A DNA stretch of 64,000 bases from Corythucha ciliata (Eukaryota; Arthropoda; Insecta; Hemiptera; Tingidae), in assembly GCA_038030265.1 (NCBI GenBank), contig CM075941.1:34720164-34784163 (forward strand). The letters run 5' to 3'. Numbering within the stretch: the stretch's first letter is position 1; every line of letters begins with the position of its first letter. Shown piece by piece: positions 41,653 to 54,134 of this stretch. Below the pieces are notes generated by a model that was not told the origin of the DNA, made no database searches, and was given only the letters and a program-made list of their open reading frames with translations. The translations under genes were made by a program, and so were the position numbers.

Positions 41653-42954
41653 TATAATAGTCTTACCACGGTGCCCGTAGTAAAAGTTTCTTGTTTATTT
41701 CTTTAAATACTTTTGGTGGGAGTGAACAAATTGATCTATCAAAGTGAAGCAACACGTTCGAGAGTCCATCACTATAAGTGGACAGACTTCAGTAACAATT
41801 CAACACGCTTGTAACCCCCCCCCCCACAACCACTGCCGTATCAAATGATTTTTGAGTCCCCAATCACTACCCTCCTTGGGCTCGGTCCACCCAATGCATT
41901 TTTTGAATCAGGATTGGCTGCCTGTTTAAAATAAATAAATAAAAAAAAAAAAAAAAAAAAACTGTCACTACCTGGGTATCATATCGTACAACTTGTAACA
42001 AAAGAGCTTCTTTCCGCCCCTAGAACCCCCCTCGAAAGTGACATTTTTTCGAACTGTTACGATATGGTTGTAGGCGGGCCAGCTGACGGGCTCCTTCACT
42101 GTCTTATAATCTCAGCTTCGAGTGAAGCCGAAATATAAGATAAAGCGTTAATTAAGTCGGAGTTTGGAAATAAATTAACAGATCTTTTAAGTAGTACGAA
42201 AAATAGCGTTCAATAGCGTAGGAAATTAAAATATCGTTGCTTGTGTAATTGCCTTCGCTCGGCTGCGCCTCGCTCGTCTAACAACACTCGCACGACATTT
42301 TCCACTTTCCGTACTCGTTATGAAATATACTATTTCGCACTCCATGCCCCGTAAGTAGCCAATTACTGTACTAGTTTAGGACGGAAAAGTTGTACTTTAC
42401 CATACTCAGTCTGGTAAGTACTTTTCTCATCCGATACTGAATCAATTCCCATCGATAACGAGTAAAGTCAAGGTGACTAAACTTTACTACAGGTGCCGCA
42501 GATTTCCCCCTGTCCAACGGACGAGAGGGGTGGAGACTGACGTCACCAGCAGTCCTTTGCTCCTGATTGCTCACCCTAGAGCAGCAGAGCAAGTTAATTT
42601 TGAAATTGAAGTTTATGATTTCTCAAAAATCACAACCCAATAACAATTAATAATGTACTGGATCCAGCGCAAAGGCGGTTGGGACTGCTCGTGACGTAGG
42701 TGAAGGACAGTAATGGCCGAAGATCTGCGGCACCTATAGAAAGTTTAGTCACCTTGGAGTAAAGTACTCAATTGACACGACACTTTTCCTTCATCGGGAG
42801 AGTTCCGGACATCGGGGCTAACTTTTTTTATGTAGGTATAGGTTACACAAGGGTTACCTTATCACGATTTGCATAGATTGCATGGGAGGGCTGGGTAGAT
42901 AACAGTCCATCTAAATATAACCTCTTTAGCCCCGATGTCGGCTTCCCCATCGGG

Positions 42955-44210
42955 AATCATCAGTATCATTCGATACTGAGTACGGTTCGATGTACTTCTT
43001 AGTAAATTCAGCGTATTTGTTGTTTTATTTTTATTCATTTTTTTTATTTCAATTTTTCATTTTTTCATTAGAACAAGTAAACTCTCGGCATCGGAAAAGT
43101 ATCGTTTAAAATTAGTTCTTTAATCGGTATCGAATTGGTATTTATTCAAACTATTAAAACACTTGGTATCGAATGGGTATTGAGTCGGTATCGGAAAGTA
43201 TTGTTGCAAATGAGTACCTACTTTACTCTGTACCGAATTGATTCGGTATCCCGATGCCGAGTATACTACTCGATACCGATTTGATACTTTGATTACTAGG
43301 TGATAACGAGTTCTTTCCGATACTGTAAGCACTTCGCAGGCATCGATACTGAATACGATTCTATTCTTCTTAATCAATACTGAGTAGGTGGTTGTATTTT
43401 ATTTATTTTTTTATTTTTTCTCAATAATTTTCAACTTGGTACACCCTGGTGAGTCATCTATGAAAGGAAAGAAGAGAACTAGGACGTGGTAAAAACCACC
43501 GTTTTGTGGCTTATCTTTGTTTGAGCCGCTCAACATTTTTCTTTGGAGCACTGTTTGTTTATCAGATGGTCACTTTTTCTATCCGCCTGTCAAAAAATAA
43601 ATAAAGCGCTGCCAGCGTTTATCTGCTGACATTTCGTCGTAGCTTAGTGATGAGTGTGCGCGTGAGTTCTCGACAAATATCGTGCATTCCAACCCTGCTG
43701 CTATCTATACCCTTCGCGTGGTAGACTATACAGCGAATCAGTGCCATTTCCTCCATTGAGCGAAACGCTTGTTGTTTATTTATGGACAATTCGGAATTAA
43801 ACATTTTCCCCTCCTCCATTACTCGTTCTCACAATAAGTTCAGTCTAGGTAGTCAAAAATGACTGTAAGGTGACGAACATACTAGAGCGGTACGATATCG
43901 GTTCGACATCGCCGACGCATTGTAACAGCGTCTAGGACAGACAGAAACAATGGAAATGTGTGAGAGTGATGTGGAAACGATATCGTATCGCCAAAGTGTG
44001 AACGTTACTTAAGGTGAAAAGTATCATATTCTCACACTCGATCTTTATGCTTTTGGGGGTGGTTTGTTATTTTATTTTTATTTTATATTTTTTTCTTTTT
44101 CCTATTTTAATCGAACAAGTAAACTCCCGGCATCGTAAAAGTATCGTTTTAAATGATTACTTCACTCGGTATCATTGATTGATTCGGTATCGGAAAATTA
44201 GTTCGGGAGC
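42955..44210. repeat. extended degenerate TATCGA repeats
   Basis: GGTATCGAATTGG, GGTATCGAATGGG and GGTATCGGAAAGTA appear one after the other, then similar units in the opposite direction around 43250-43370 and again near 44120-44200. Between 43400 and 44100 I see ordinary AT-rich sequence. No gene is recognised. Confidence 0.5.
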
Positions 44211-44746
44211 TGGCGACAGTCCCATTCAACCGGGAAGAACATAGTCGTGAAAATAGCTCCATTTGATAACTTTTGTGGAGCTGAGCGTCTGCCTGGGGCA
44301 TTTGCCCTCCGCGGCCTGTCAATGTCCCTAAATTTGAAAAACGAATTAGCCGAAAGAGCGTAGTCTTGTAACATGACTCATTCGGTTGGCTTTAGGAGCC
44401 ATGCCCTCTAAATGCCCTCAGTGAGCATTCAAATTCCCTAAATTTGGGACATGAATAAACCGGATGAACTTTTTTTCTTTTTTTTTAATTAGAGAACTTT
44501 ATTATTCTAGGAATATTATAGTTTTTGGTACAAAGAATATAGTAAAGCTTAGCCTTAATTGACATGTAACGTGAACTTAGGTGCGGTTCAGCAACCGTCC
44601 TACAACCAGAAGTATAAATTAGTGGCAGAAATATAGCTCTTTGGTGAATGTACTGGCAATGCGTATAGGTTTAGATTTATCAGCCCACCCCCAGGTATCG
44701 CAATTTAGAAACTTCTATTTACATTACAGATTAGGGCTGGGTGCTG

Positions 44747-47396
44747 CTAAAACGTCTTGTGGACGTTTTTTTTAATCCTCCGTTCGGGTGGTTGTGGCGG
44801 TAGGCGTGCAGTAATTCCGCGAATTAAGGCGTTTGGATAGTTTATCATGGTAGTTTGCAGGCGTTGGTACGATTCTTTGATAACTTCTGATACCTCGGCA
44901 AGATTCAGATCGTTGTGAAGAACAGTGTTTCGCACGAACCATGGGGCTCCAGTAGTTAATCGCATCACTCTGTTTTGAATAGTTTGCACCTTTTGTATGT
45001 GGGATTTTGCTGCTGAACCCCACAGTCCACAAGCGTACTGCCAAATGGGGCGAATTAACATAGTATAAAGCAACATTTTAGAGTGGAGTGGCAGGGTAGA
45101 TTGACCGTTCATGAGGAACTTGAGTTGCTGAATTCTAATTCGGCATCTGGATACCAGGCTTTGAATGTGGTTTGCCCATGTAAGTTTTACTCTATCTGCG
45201 TTTGGGATTGGAGTACCGTTTAGTCTCACTTTTGGGACTTTTACGTTTTTTAGATACGTAAACGTGACTAGTGCAGATTTTGTAGCATTCATGGATACAC
45301 GCCATTTGTCACACCACAGGCCCACCTCGTCCATAAAGTTTTGCATAGTATTTTCTGCTTCTTCTGTCGAGTGAGAGCTACAAAGAGCAGCAACGTCATC
45401 AGCAAACTGTGCTACAGTGATCCCAGAAGGTGTAGGAAAGTCGCTTGCATAAATAAGGTAAAGGAATGGCCCAAGGACGCTGCCCTGGGAACCCCAGCCT
45501 TGATGATTTCGATGAAGATGACGAGTTGCCACATCTTACTGTAAAAGTACGTTGAGACAGCTAGGATAGAATTAATCTGTAGTAGGTATCCGGAAGATGT
45601 GGTTTTATTTTAGCAAGCAATCCTGGATGCCACACCTTATCAAAGGCATTCTCAGTGTCCAAGAACATTCCCAGGCAAACTTTTTTTTCTTCATAGGTAT
45701 TAAGTATTTCTTCCACGACTCGATGGAGTTGTTGAGGACATGAGAGAAAATGCCTGAAACCTAGCTGAGTGTCTGGAAGAAGGGAAGAAAGAAAAGGGAG
45801 TATTTTATGGAGCAATAATCTCTCAAGTATTTTTGAAAATAATGGAAGGAGACTTATGGGCCTATATGTGGCAGGATTATTCTCATCCTTCTCTGGTTTT
45901 TTAACCATTACCACGCAAGCATGTTTCCACTTGTTAGGGAAATGGCCGGTTCTCATAATGGCGTTGTATGTCTGCGTTAACATAACAATTCCTTTGCGTG
46001 GTAAGGCTGAGAGAAGAGGTTGAGTAATGAGGTCATGTCCGGGTGCCTTTTTTGTGGGGGATCGCTGAATGGCATTTCTAACTTGTCCCGGAGAAAAGGA
46101 ATTTTTGAATAAGTGTAGAGAAAGGGGTGCCTGAATTTGATCTTCAACTTGGAGAGTGAAGCTATGGTTTGAATCCGGGTGTGGAGAGAACTGATCGGTG
46201 AGTATGTCCGCAAACAAGTCAGCTTTTTCTTGTGGTGTTGAGTACCATTCAGAGCCCACTTTCAATGGTGGAATCGTTGTTGGTACTTTTGTAACCAAAT
46301 TTCTTTTTTTCCATAGAGAACCATCTTTAGCATCTAGTGCTTTAATACAGTTGTGATGTGCCTCAGTATGTTCCTCTCGCAAAGCAATTGTTAAATCTTT
46401 GGCCGTGTTGTTGAATAACTGCTTGTCGATTGGGTGTCCTGTTCTGAGCCATTGCCAGCGTGCTGATTGTTTAACTGATAGAAGGGATTGAATGTAGGGC
46501 GATGGAACAAATGGACGAGTATTGATAAGGCTTCTAGGTGCTGACGCTTCGCATGCAGCCGCTTGAATAATTCTAGTGAGAGAGGCCAATGATGCATCGA
46601 TATCCGCTGGGGTTTTGAGAGGGACTTGAAGTTCAACCCATTTTTGAATGATGGTTTTATACAATTCCCAGTTGAATGGGTAATTCATCAGTCCATGCTG
46701 GCGTTGCTGATGTCCTCCAGTGCATAGTTCAATCAAAACTGGAAAATGATCTGAATGCATCTCCTTCAAAACTTCAGGCGAAGTACGGTAAGATTGTATC
46801 TTTTTTCCTAGGTAGAATTCCAATACGTCGGGAGAAGGAGTTGTATCATGGGGATAATATGTGGGTTCATTAGGATACATGACATCCAGTTGAAAGGCCA
46901 TAGCAGTATCATGGAAAACTTTTCCTCGGGGATTGGCAATTCGGCATCCCCATCTTGGATGTTTGGAGTTGATGTCGCCGCCCAGTAGGAAGTCAGATTT
47001 CATCTCGTGTACGATTCCCCAAAAGTCCAATTGGGACATTCTATTTTCAGGGGCCGAGTAGAACGAGCCTATTTGAATTGATCCTTTCAGATGTGGTATA
47101 CTGATTCGAGTTACTTGAAATTTCTCTTCTTGAATAACGGGAAGTTCATCATGTATAACTGAGCATTTCACTAGTAGAGCAGAGCCACCTTTACGATGCC
47201 CGCTTGGATGGTCTGAAACGGTATGTTTTGTACCCGGGTACTTGAAATTTAATGTTGGGAGATAATTTGGTTTCTGTTACAAGAATTATATATATATTGT
47301 AAAGCTGCAGAAACAATTTACGTCATGGTACTTATTATTGAGACTTTGTGAGTTCCAAGTGCAGACATTGAGCGAATTTTTATCTCGAGTGTTCAT
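44747..47396 (-). pseudogene. LINE ORF2: endonuclease and reverse transcriptase
   Basis: It starts near 47396 with NVCTWNSQSLNNKY, then stops and frameshifts before 47171. The endonuclease then shows GSFYSAPENR, LLGGDINSKHPRWG and HSDHFPVLIEL. The RT has NPATYRPISLLPLFSKILE, LDTENAFDKVWH, VPQGSVLGPFLY (in part) and FADDVAALCSS, the catalytic FADD box. A frameshift near 45545 separates the finger/palm from the GSVLGP and FADD part. The C-terminal region (PIWQYACGLWGSAA) is also of Jockey type. Confidence 0.87.
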
Positions 47397-47401
47397 GATT
47401 T

Positions 47402-48486
47402 ATTTGCGATGAGTGAGGGTAATACTTGTAGCAAAGTTTGAACAAGAGGTTGCAGCAGAGATAGTAATGAATCAATTTTTTTCATCAGGTTGTCTATCGT
47501 TGAGTCAGAACCATTTGTGACACTAGCCACTAGCATACGTTTTATTGGTTAATGAGGTTCCCTGATTGCTGTGAATAGCTGGGGTGACCTCCCGTCGAGT
47601 TGGTTGCGAGATTGTCGTTTTTTGAAGTGATTGAGAAGGTCTAGGATCTTGCTGGAGCTTTTTGTAGACGGGACAACCTTTATAATTTGCTGTCTGGGGT
47701 CCTTTGCAATTCGCACAAACCGGAGGATCATTTATCGGTTTTGTGCATGCATCGGAAGAGTGAAATTGATCACATTTTACACAGCGAGGAGAGCGGTGAC
47801 AATAATTTTTCGAATGCCCATAATCTTGACACTTCATACATTGTAGAACTGTCCGTCGGGGTTTAGGAGGTTCTACTTTTATTTTCGAGTAATACAATTT
47901 ATTTAGCGAATATATTTCGTTGTTTTTCGGATTCGATTTTAGATCTACGAAGAATAGGGGCAAAGGTTGTTTAGCCACTGGATGGTGTACCGGGATTATT
48001 TGAAAGGGATCATAGCCGATTGTTTTCAATTCATTTTTATCATTTCATTGGTATCACAGCTTGGGTGAAGGCCCCTGAGGACAACACGGAAATACCGTTC
48101 ACTTTTTAATTGAAAGGTATGGAACTCTGCCTTATTAGTCTGCAAATACGCAACAATTTTCCTATAATCTTCAATTGATTCAAAATTAAGTTTAACTTTT
48201 CCATCTGAGGTGTGGTGGCGAAAGTTCTTTATTTCTAATCTTGTGCATTCTTTTAAGAAGGAGTTAATATTATTCACATTGTTTATGAAGATGGGAGGTG
48301 GTTTAACTGGTTTATCAGTGCTAGGTTCAGTATAATCATGGTATCGTCTTGAAGGTTGGCAAGCGGCTGGAACGGATTGTTTGTGATGAACGGTGAGTCT
48401 TTATTTACCTTCCTCTTTTTTGAGGACGTTTGTCCGTCAGAAGAATCAGAGGGCATATTGAAGGAAGCCCAACGAATTGGTGACAA
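47402..48486 (-). pseudogene. LINE ORF1, gag-like
   Basis: A start near 48486 (MSPIRWASFNMPSDSSDG) is followed by a frameshift into a segment ending FRVVLRGLHPSCDTNEM, the PRE/C2HC domain. Another stop near 48026 precedes IGYDPFQIIPVHHPVAKQ. Three CCHC-type knuckles follow: CMKCQDYGHSKNYC, CVKCDQFHSSDAC and CANCKGPQTANYKGC. The protein would bind RNA in the retrotransposition complex. Confidence 0.82.
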
Positions 48487-48769
48487 CGAAAGTCCTCACT
48501 GAGTTTGTAATTTGAACAAGAGATAACGGAAATAAATAAATAAACAATTTAAAGAGCAAAACACCTGTGTCGAGAATCGCGATAATACACGTAAGATCCG
48601 ATCAGGTCAAACGTTCACACAGGACTCCTGGATGAACTTGACCATTTGACTAGTCTCATTTAACGGGTATTGTGGAGCTTAATACGGATATGAGCGTCGG
48701 CCGGCGTTTGCCCTTGACAGCAAATCAAGTTTTTGATATATGAAGAAAAAGCCCAACACCCGTCGAGGT

Positions 48770-48860
48770 CCTCAATTATTTTATTAACGTCACAGCCTAC
48801 GTTTCGCTACGGCACTGGCATCTTCAGGGCTAAAAACAATACATAATTACGCAGAATTAC
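48770..48860 (-). repeat. Penelope-like element end with hammerhead-type core
   Basis: On the minus strand CTGAAGATG, a short spacer and GCGAAACGTAGG follow each other (48829-48798). CTGANGA...GAAAC is the core of the hammerhead motifs found in Penelope-like element termini, and the phrase GTTTCG..TCTTCAG is typical of them. Stem II is weak here. No Penelope RT is seen nearby, so this would be a fragment. Confidence 0.45.
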
Positions 48861-49389
48861 TAATTAGAAAAGAAAAGTGTAGTGTACCGCCCTCTCTACA
48901 AACATATTATGTTTCAATACGGAGAAGACGGGTGGAAATTACACCCCACATAAAGACCGCGGTACATGAGCACTGTATAGCCTACCCTTTGTCAGCCTTC
49001 TTGACGACCAAACCTCTCGACTTCAGTTTTTTTTTTATGTTCCAAAAGGCGAAATTGCCCTTCCCGTCAGAAATTCGCTCAATCTGTGCAATCGCGGTTT
49101 AACCATTTTAAAATTTGATCAAATTATAAATGGTCAAATGTGTCTTTGCGCTTTTTATTTATTGAAGGAAACAGTGCCCATCCACCATCCGCAGTTTAAG
49201 AATCACTGCAACTCCTCCCCCACGTCCACCTCCCATTTTTTTTTTTTTTTTTTTTTTTTTTCTATTTTGCAGGTTCTTCCTTCGTGGGGTCATCCTTTTT
49301 CAGTACCTAATGAATTAGTTGGGGTCAACCACCCAGGAACCATGCCATCGATTTGATTGTGCTTTGAATTAATTATTCACAGTCATCAC

Positions 49390-50081
49390 TAGAGCCCGGA
49401 TTCGTATGCAATTGCATATTCTTTCTGCTGATAAATATGTCCATGGTGATAAGGTACTTATCCGAATCTAGTCTTTGGGATGCTGTGGTTCAAATTTTAT
49501 GCTGCATATTGCTGCATATTTGAGCAATATTGCATAAATTTGCATATTTCAAGGATTATTGTAGGAATTACGCAAAATGTCATTACATTTTCATTTAATT
49601 TTGTAGATATGAGCCTTTCTTTCTAGCAGGGAAAAACACTGTATGTATCGCCTTACTCCGTAAATAAGGAATTCGCCTCGTTCTTGGAGCAGCTCATTTT
49701 TTCCCCATCTTTAAAATAAGCTGGTATACTATCCGAAGATGAAGAAGAAGACAAAATTTGTTTTACGTTCGCAAGGTGGACCCACGTGTCACAACCAAAC
49801 GATAGCAAAAGAACGTTACGGCTTCTTCTCGAAAGGTCCTGGCGACCAATTCAGTAAAATTTAGCGCCTGCACTATCCACCCGTCCTCTCCGAATTGGAA
49901 TATGTTTTTAGACAAGACGGGTGGGATAGCGCTAGTTTCCTTTGATATTTCAAGCTTTTTTGGTGTTTATTTCGAGGTTTTAGTGCATATTTTGGGTTTT
50001 TTAGTGCATATTTCGGGGGTTTTTAGTGCATATTATATGGCATATTTAAGGGATTTTTACTGCATATAAATCCGGGCTTTA
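49390..50081. mobile_element. non-autonomous hAT-like element, 692 bp
   Basis: The ends are TAGAGCCCGGATT and AATCCGGGCTTTA, flanked by perfect GTCATCAC (49382-49389 and 50082-50089), an 8-bp target duplication. Many TGCATAT motifs lie close to both ends, resembling hAT subterminal transposase sites. There is no transposase. Confidence 0.85.
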
Positions 50082-50089
50082 GTCATCAC

Positions 50090-53080
50090 TCATCAGGGGT
50101 GAAAAATAGAAGTAGTTATCGGAACTTTCTATAGCCTTGAAAATGCAGTGAAGAGAGAATTTCGGCCTAACCTACAGGACAGTGTAAGACACCCGTTTAG
50201 CTCCCTGCTATTCCAGATCAGCTACACTAATTCGCTGTCTTTAACATGTTTAACTTGGATTCTTCCCTCATTTTCATTAGAGTAAACGGCAATCTAGAGG
50301 TCGTATAGGGCATCATTTCAAGACTCTGGCCCGTCAGCGTCACACAAAAAAACCCTGGGTTCTCAACCTTATTTTTAAAAGGCAGTTAACTATAGTGGAT
50401 AAATTGCGAAAGAATTATTTTAAGCACCCGGCAAACTTAGTGAAAAATTGGAACGAAGAGTCATTCAACCGTTTAATAAAGGACTTCGGGCGAGCTCTTG
50501 TTTATTTTCCCCTCTACGTACACTTTTTCATTAGCTCGTTTGATCTTTGGAGAAGAGTTCAGTGACCTCTCAGTTTCAGCCTCTTTTTGTAGATCAAAAT
50601 TTTGATAATTTCTTCGGACAATGTTATCAACGTGTGAGTTCTGGGACTTGAATGACAAAGCAGACGACGCACGAAATATTAAATACATTCAAGAAGTTTG
50701 AGCTCACTTTCTTCGACTTTGTACCTTGGCGCACAGAACCTTTTTTTTTTTTTTTTTTTTTTGTCTTATTGGTATTTATACAGTGAAAGACTGGTAACGA
50801 AGAAATCCGAAAGCCTTTAATTTCAATAGTATTAGACAGGGAGGGCGTTAACTGTACGTATAGTGCACTCATTAATTACTACAGATTGCGCTCATGCTTA
50901 TAAATGTCCTGATTTCTTCAGCACGGAAGAATTCGCAATTCTACGCGTGACAACAGCCAGTATCCACCATTAGTTCTTATTCACAAAATAATATATGAGA
51001 TTGCGTTTATTTAAAATGTCCTTGCAACTTGTTGAGAGAAAATTGCGGCATCCTTTCGAAACTGGAAACGTATACCGGCGATGAATACATTAATCTTGCA
51101 AAAGAAAAGCTGAAAATTATACCTATGTTACAACATTCGATAAGAAAACAAAATTTAATTTCATGAATTTATGGATTGGTACATAATTTTAAAAGCAATT
51201 ACGAAGATACTTAGGCCGTTACAAAGGCTGAAGTCACTTGGTTCTTATTAATGATTCTGACTACGAACTTTAAAGTGCAAATGAGCAGTTAATTGTACTT
51301 TGTTTCAGCTTCTCAAAAGATTCATTAAGAGGTTCCTTTAATTATAAAATCAAAATGTTTGCAAAATTTAAAAATTAACATTTTAATCAGTAGACTTATT
51401 TTTCGTGTACTGGATGCGATGTAATGAAAGTAAAGATAAAGGGGTTGATGCTGCCCACTGCCGCTTAACTAAAACAATATTGTTTAGATGACGAGGGGAG
51501 ATTGTTTTCACACTCCCCCCCCCCCAGTCTCTCATCAGTGCGTGCATACTCCGAGCTCAACAATTTCGGTCTCTCTCAGCAGGACATTTCATGTTCAACA
51601 ACTCGTCCTCCCCCGTCCTTCCGAGAACCGAGATTTCCATTACAGATATCCACCCCGCCTCTTTCGTAGTAATGACCCTCAATAAAATACATTTGAGGTT
51701 GGCAGGCTCTGGGGAGTCAACAGTGAACTTGTTGACAACACTATAAACTTGACCTTCTCTCCGCCGGTTTTAGATTGACCCCTGAAACACACAAACAGAA
51801 CCTACACACAGAAACTACAATCATCTAGGGCGAGAGGTATTTACCTCACTCGGGTCTTCGATCACACGTGTGGAAGCTTCGTCCCATACAAAAGTTGGAA
51901 CCGTAATTTTCATTGTTTCCACCATCAAGATTGTCAGGAGAGCTCGGATAACCCAAATATTCAAAATGGCTCGTATAGTTCCGCATGATAACTTCCATCC
52001 CGATTCTACTCTTTCACACCGTCTCCTCACCCTATTATTTCGATAAGAGTGAAATAAAGAGGAAATCAAGATGCAAGTCCTCTACAAGTGGTAATCAATC
52101 AAATGATAGAAAAGGGGATTTTGGTATTCGGGGTGCACCCATAATTGAGGAAATAGCCCGGGCAGACGAACGGTGGAGGAAGATAATGGAGATAATGCGA
52201 CTGGGCGGAGAATCACATAGCAATAATAGCGTTATGCGGCTACAAAAGGGGCAAAGCCACGCAGGAGGTATTTAGTTCGTGATTGATGATCTACTCATTT
52301 ACCTTTTCGGTGGAAAAGGGTGGGACTGGGTTCGAAGGGAGTTTTGAGTAGCTAGATCTTTTTGTCCATCACTTCTCTCTCCACACAGTACGAATTGGGT
52401 ATACTTGATAGAAAGCGACCCGTTTTTCTTATTTTATCAAAGAATTGACTTATTCGTTATTGAGAAAAGTGAAAAATGCAGGCCGTAAATCACTAACTAA
52501 TCATGTTCTACCCCTACTTTACATGGATTAATAAATTCACAGAGCGAGCAAGTGCAAACCAGGACAAAGGCAATTGTAACGCTTTCGATTTGTCTTTCTT
52601 TTTTGTGTGTCGTTTTATTGTTCACGGGGATCCGTCCAATGTCACCGCCAAAACAGATTTTTCTTCCTCTAGATTTTTTGACGATACCGAAATTGACAAT
52701 AATGAAGATAAAGGGCACCCCCGCTGAGGTCCCTCTCACCGCGAAAGTTGTTTAGATAAACTGCCAGACGGGTGATACTCAGCTCTGCTGGGAGCTCTCG
52801 CTAGGAACTGACGGGTGAAGAATGAAGGAGCGAGGAAGGAAGCAAAATAGCAAAGTAAACGTGAAATTATCAATGCAAATTTAAGCATAACGAGCTTAGG
52901 AAACCTAGTGAATAATCAAAGTGAGAGAGTGTAGTGGGAGGTTAGAGCCAAAGGTAATTTTGACGTTCATAAATGCCTAATGGTTACGGTGAAAAGGGAC
53001 CAAGATAAGGCGGGTATTTCAGATTTTAATGTAGCCTGAATTGAAAATTTAGTAAATTGCTATAACTTCCCCCTGGGCGT
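50090..53080. other. intergenic stretch, no gene confirmed
   Basis: Short open stretches at 50473-50688 and 51821-52069 on the minus strand have polar composition. I cannot tie them to a family or splice them to anything, so I do not call genes. A T-run lies at 50741-50762. Confidence 0.35.
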
Positions 53081-53250
53081 TATTATACGTGTCAAAAAAT
53101 TGCATTTTCCGGACGAAAAATACTAATATACTACATCTGTATGTGTACTAAGGGTATTCACGTCAAACATCGTACTGTTTGTAGTTTTGTACTTGCGTTG
53201 TTGCTAAGGACTGTTGTTAGGGAAATCGAAATTGGAATCATTTTGACTTA

Positions 53251-53408
53251 TTAGGGGTATTCATGAAAAATGTTAAACCTTGTATTTGTTATTTGCTAAA
53301 TTCCGAACAGATGGGTAAGGCCATAGAAACGGAGAAACTGAACACAAAAAATACGAAATAACAGGGTTTACGTCGATAACATAAACTTCCGAGCATGAAT
53401 ACCCCTAA
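53251..53408. mobile_element. short MITE with TTAGGGGTATTCATG termini
   Basis: TTAGGGGTATTCATG at 53251-53265 is mirrored at 53394-53408. A third, single related terminus (TAAGGGTATTCACG) lies at about 53149, so a second copy may be truncated beside it. It encodes no protein. Confidence 0.6.
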
Positions 53409-53883
53409 TATGTCTTTCTAATCGTATCGCAAAAAAATTGTTTGACCCCCCTCAAAATTTGTAGTTTTACGTTTCAAAGTGCGTAGAATCCAAATCTGAA
53501 ATAAAGACAAAAAATGTCCGTCCGCCGTCCGGGCCATATCTTGCCTTAGGATTGCTCGAAAAAACTCGTTCTTTCGCACATAGACTCCATTTGGGGTCTA
53601 GTTGGTCCTAACATCTGATCAGTTTGATCAAATAACTCGCTGGGGTTTTATGAGCCAAAAGCGGGTCCAAAATGGGGATTTTCAAAGGATTTGGGATCAT
53701 AGGGGTGTGGGGTGTCGATTTTCATGTAATTTCAAGCCGGATTTGACTACATACATGAATAATAAACCCATAAACAGTCGAAATAATAAGGCATTGTTCG
53801 ATAATTCGCAGCGTTTTTTCATTAATTTCGTCCGGGGCATATTTTAAACTCATTGGGTCCGTTGCAAAACTATAACACGATTG

Positions 53884-54082
53884 AGGTCGATGCACACACA
53901 TCAGTGCCTTGAACGGGACGTGCCCCGTGCGGCAAATAAAATATTGCTCTCAATGGAAATTGAAGGGTCACGTCCCTGACACATGTCGGGTATGTGTGAA
54001 CAAGCCTCTCAATTCCCATATGAGAATAATATTTTACTTGTCGGTCGTCCCGTTCATGGCACTGATGTGTGTGAATAGACCT
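53884..54082. mobile_element. 199-bp hairpin MITE
   Basis: The arm AGGTCGATGCACACACATCA plus GTGCCTTGAACGGGACG at 53884-53920 has its mirror at 54046-54082. A second weaker inverted pair (CAATAAA/TATTGCTCTCAATGG and its counterpart) lies inside. Confidence 0.65.
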
Positions 54083-54134
54083 TTAAGCGTGATGAATCCT
54101 TCCCTCTGATTTTACATGTGTTGATCAACGATTT

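Larger units (their letters stand above)
44470..48530 (-). mobile_element. Jockey-like non-LTR retrotransposon, degenerate
   Basis: Read on the minus strand: ORF1 at 48486-47402, ORF2 (endonuclease plus RT) at 47396-44747, a 3' UTR, and an A-rich tail at about 44490-44471. ORF1 has PRE and CCHC motifs typical of Jockey gag-like proteins. Frameshifts exist in both ORFs. The 5' boundary is approximate and no target duplication was identified. Confidence 0.85.

Noticed and set aside
50473..50688. 71-residue minus-strand ORF of charged composition
   Set aside because: It lacks homology, splice partners and a promoter, and its length is within chance expectation.
51821..52069. Possible minus-strand exon ending at a GTAAAT donor
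   Set aside because: Two competing frames are possible and neither joins to another exon or a known family.
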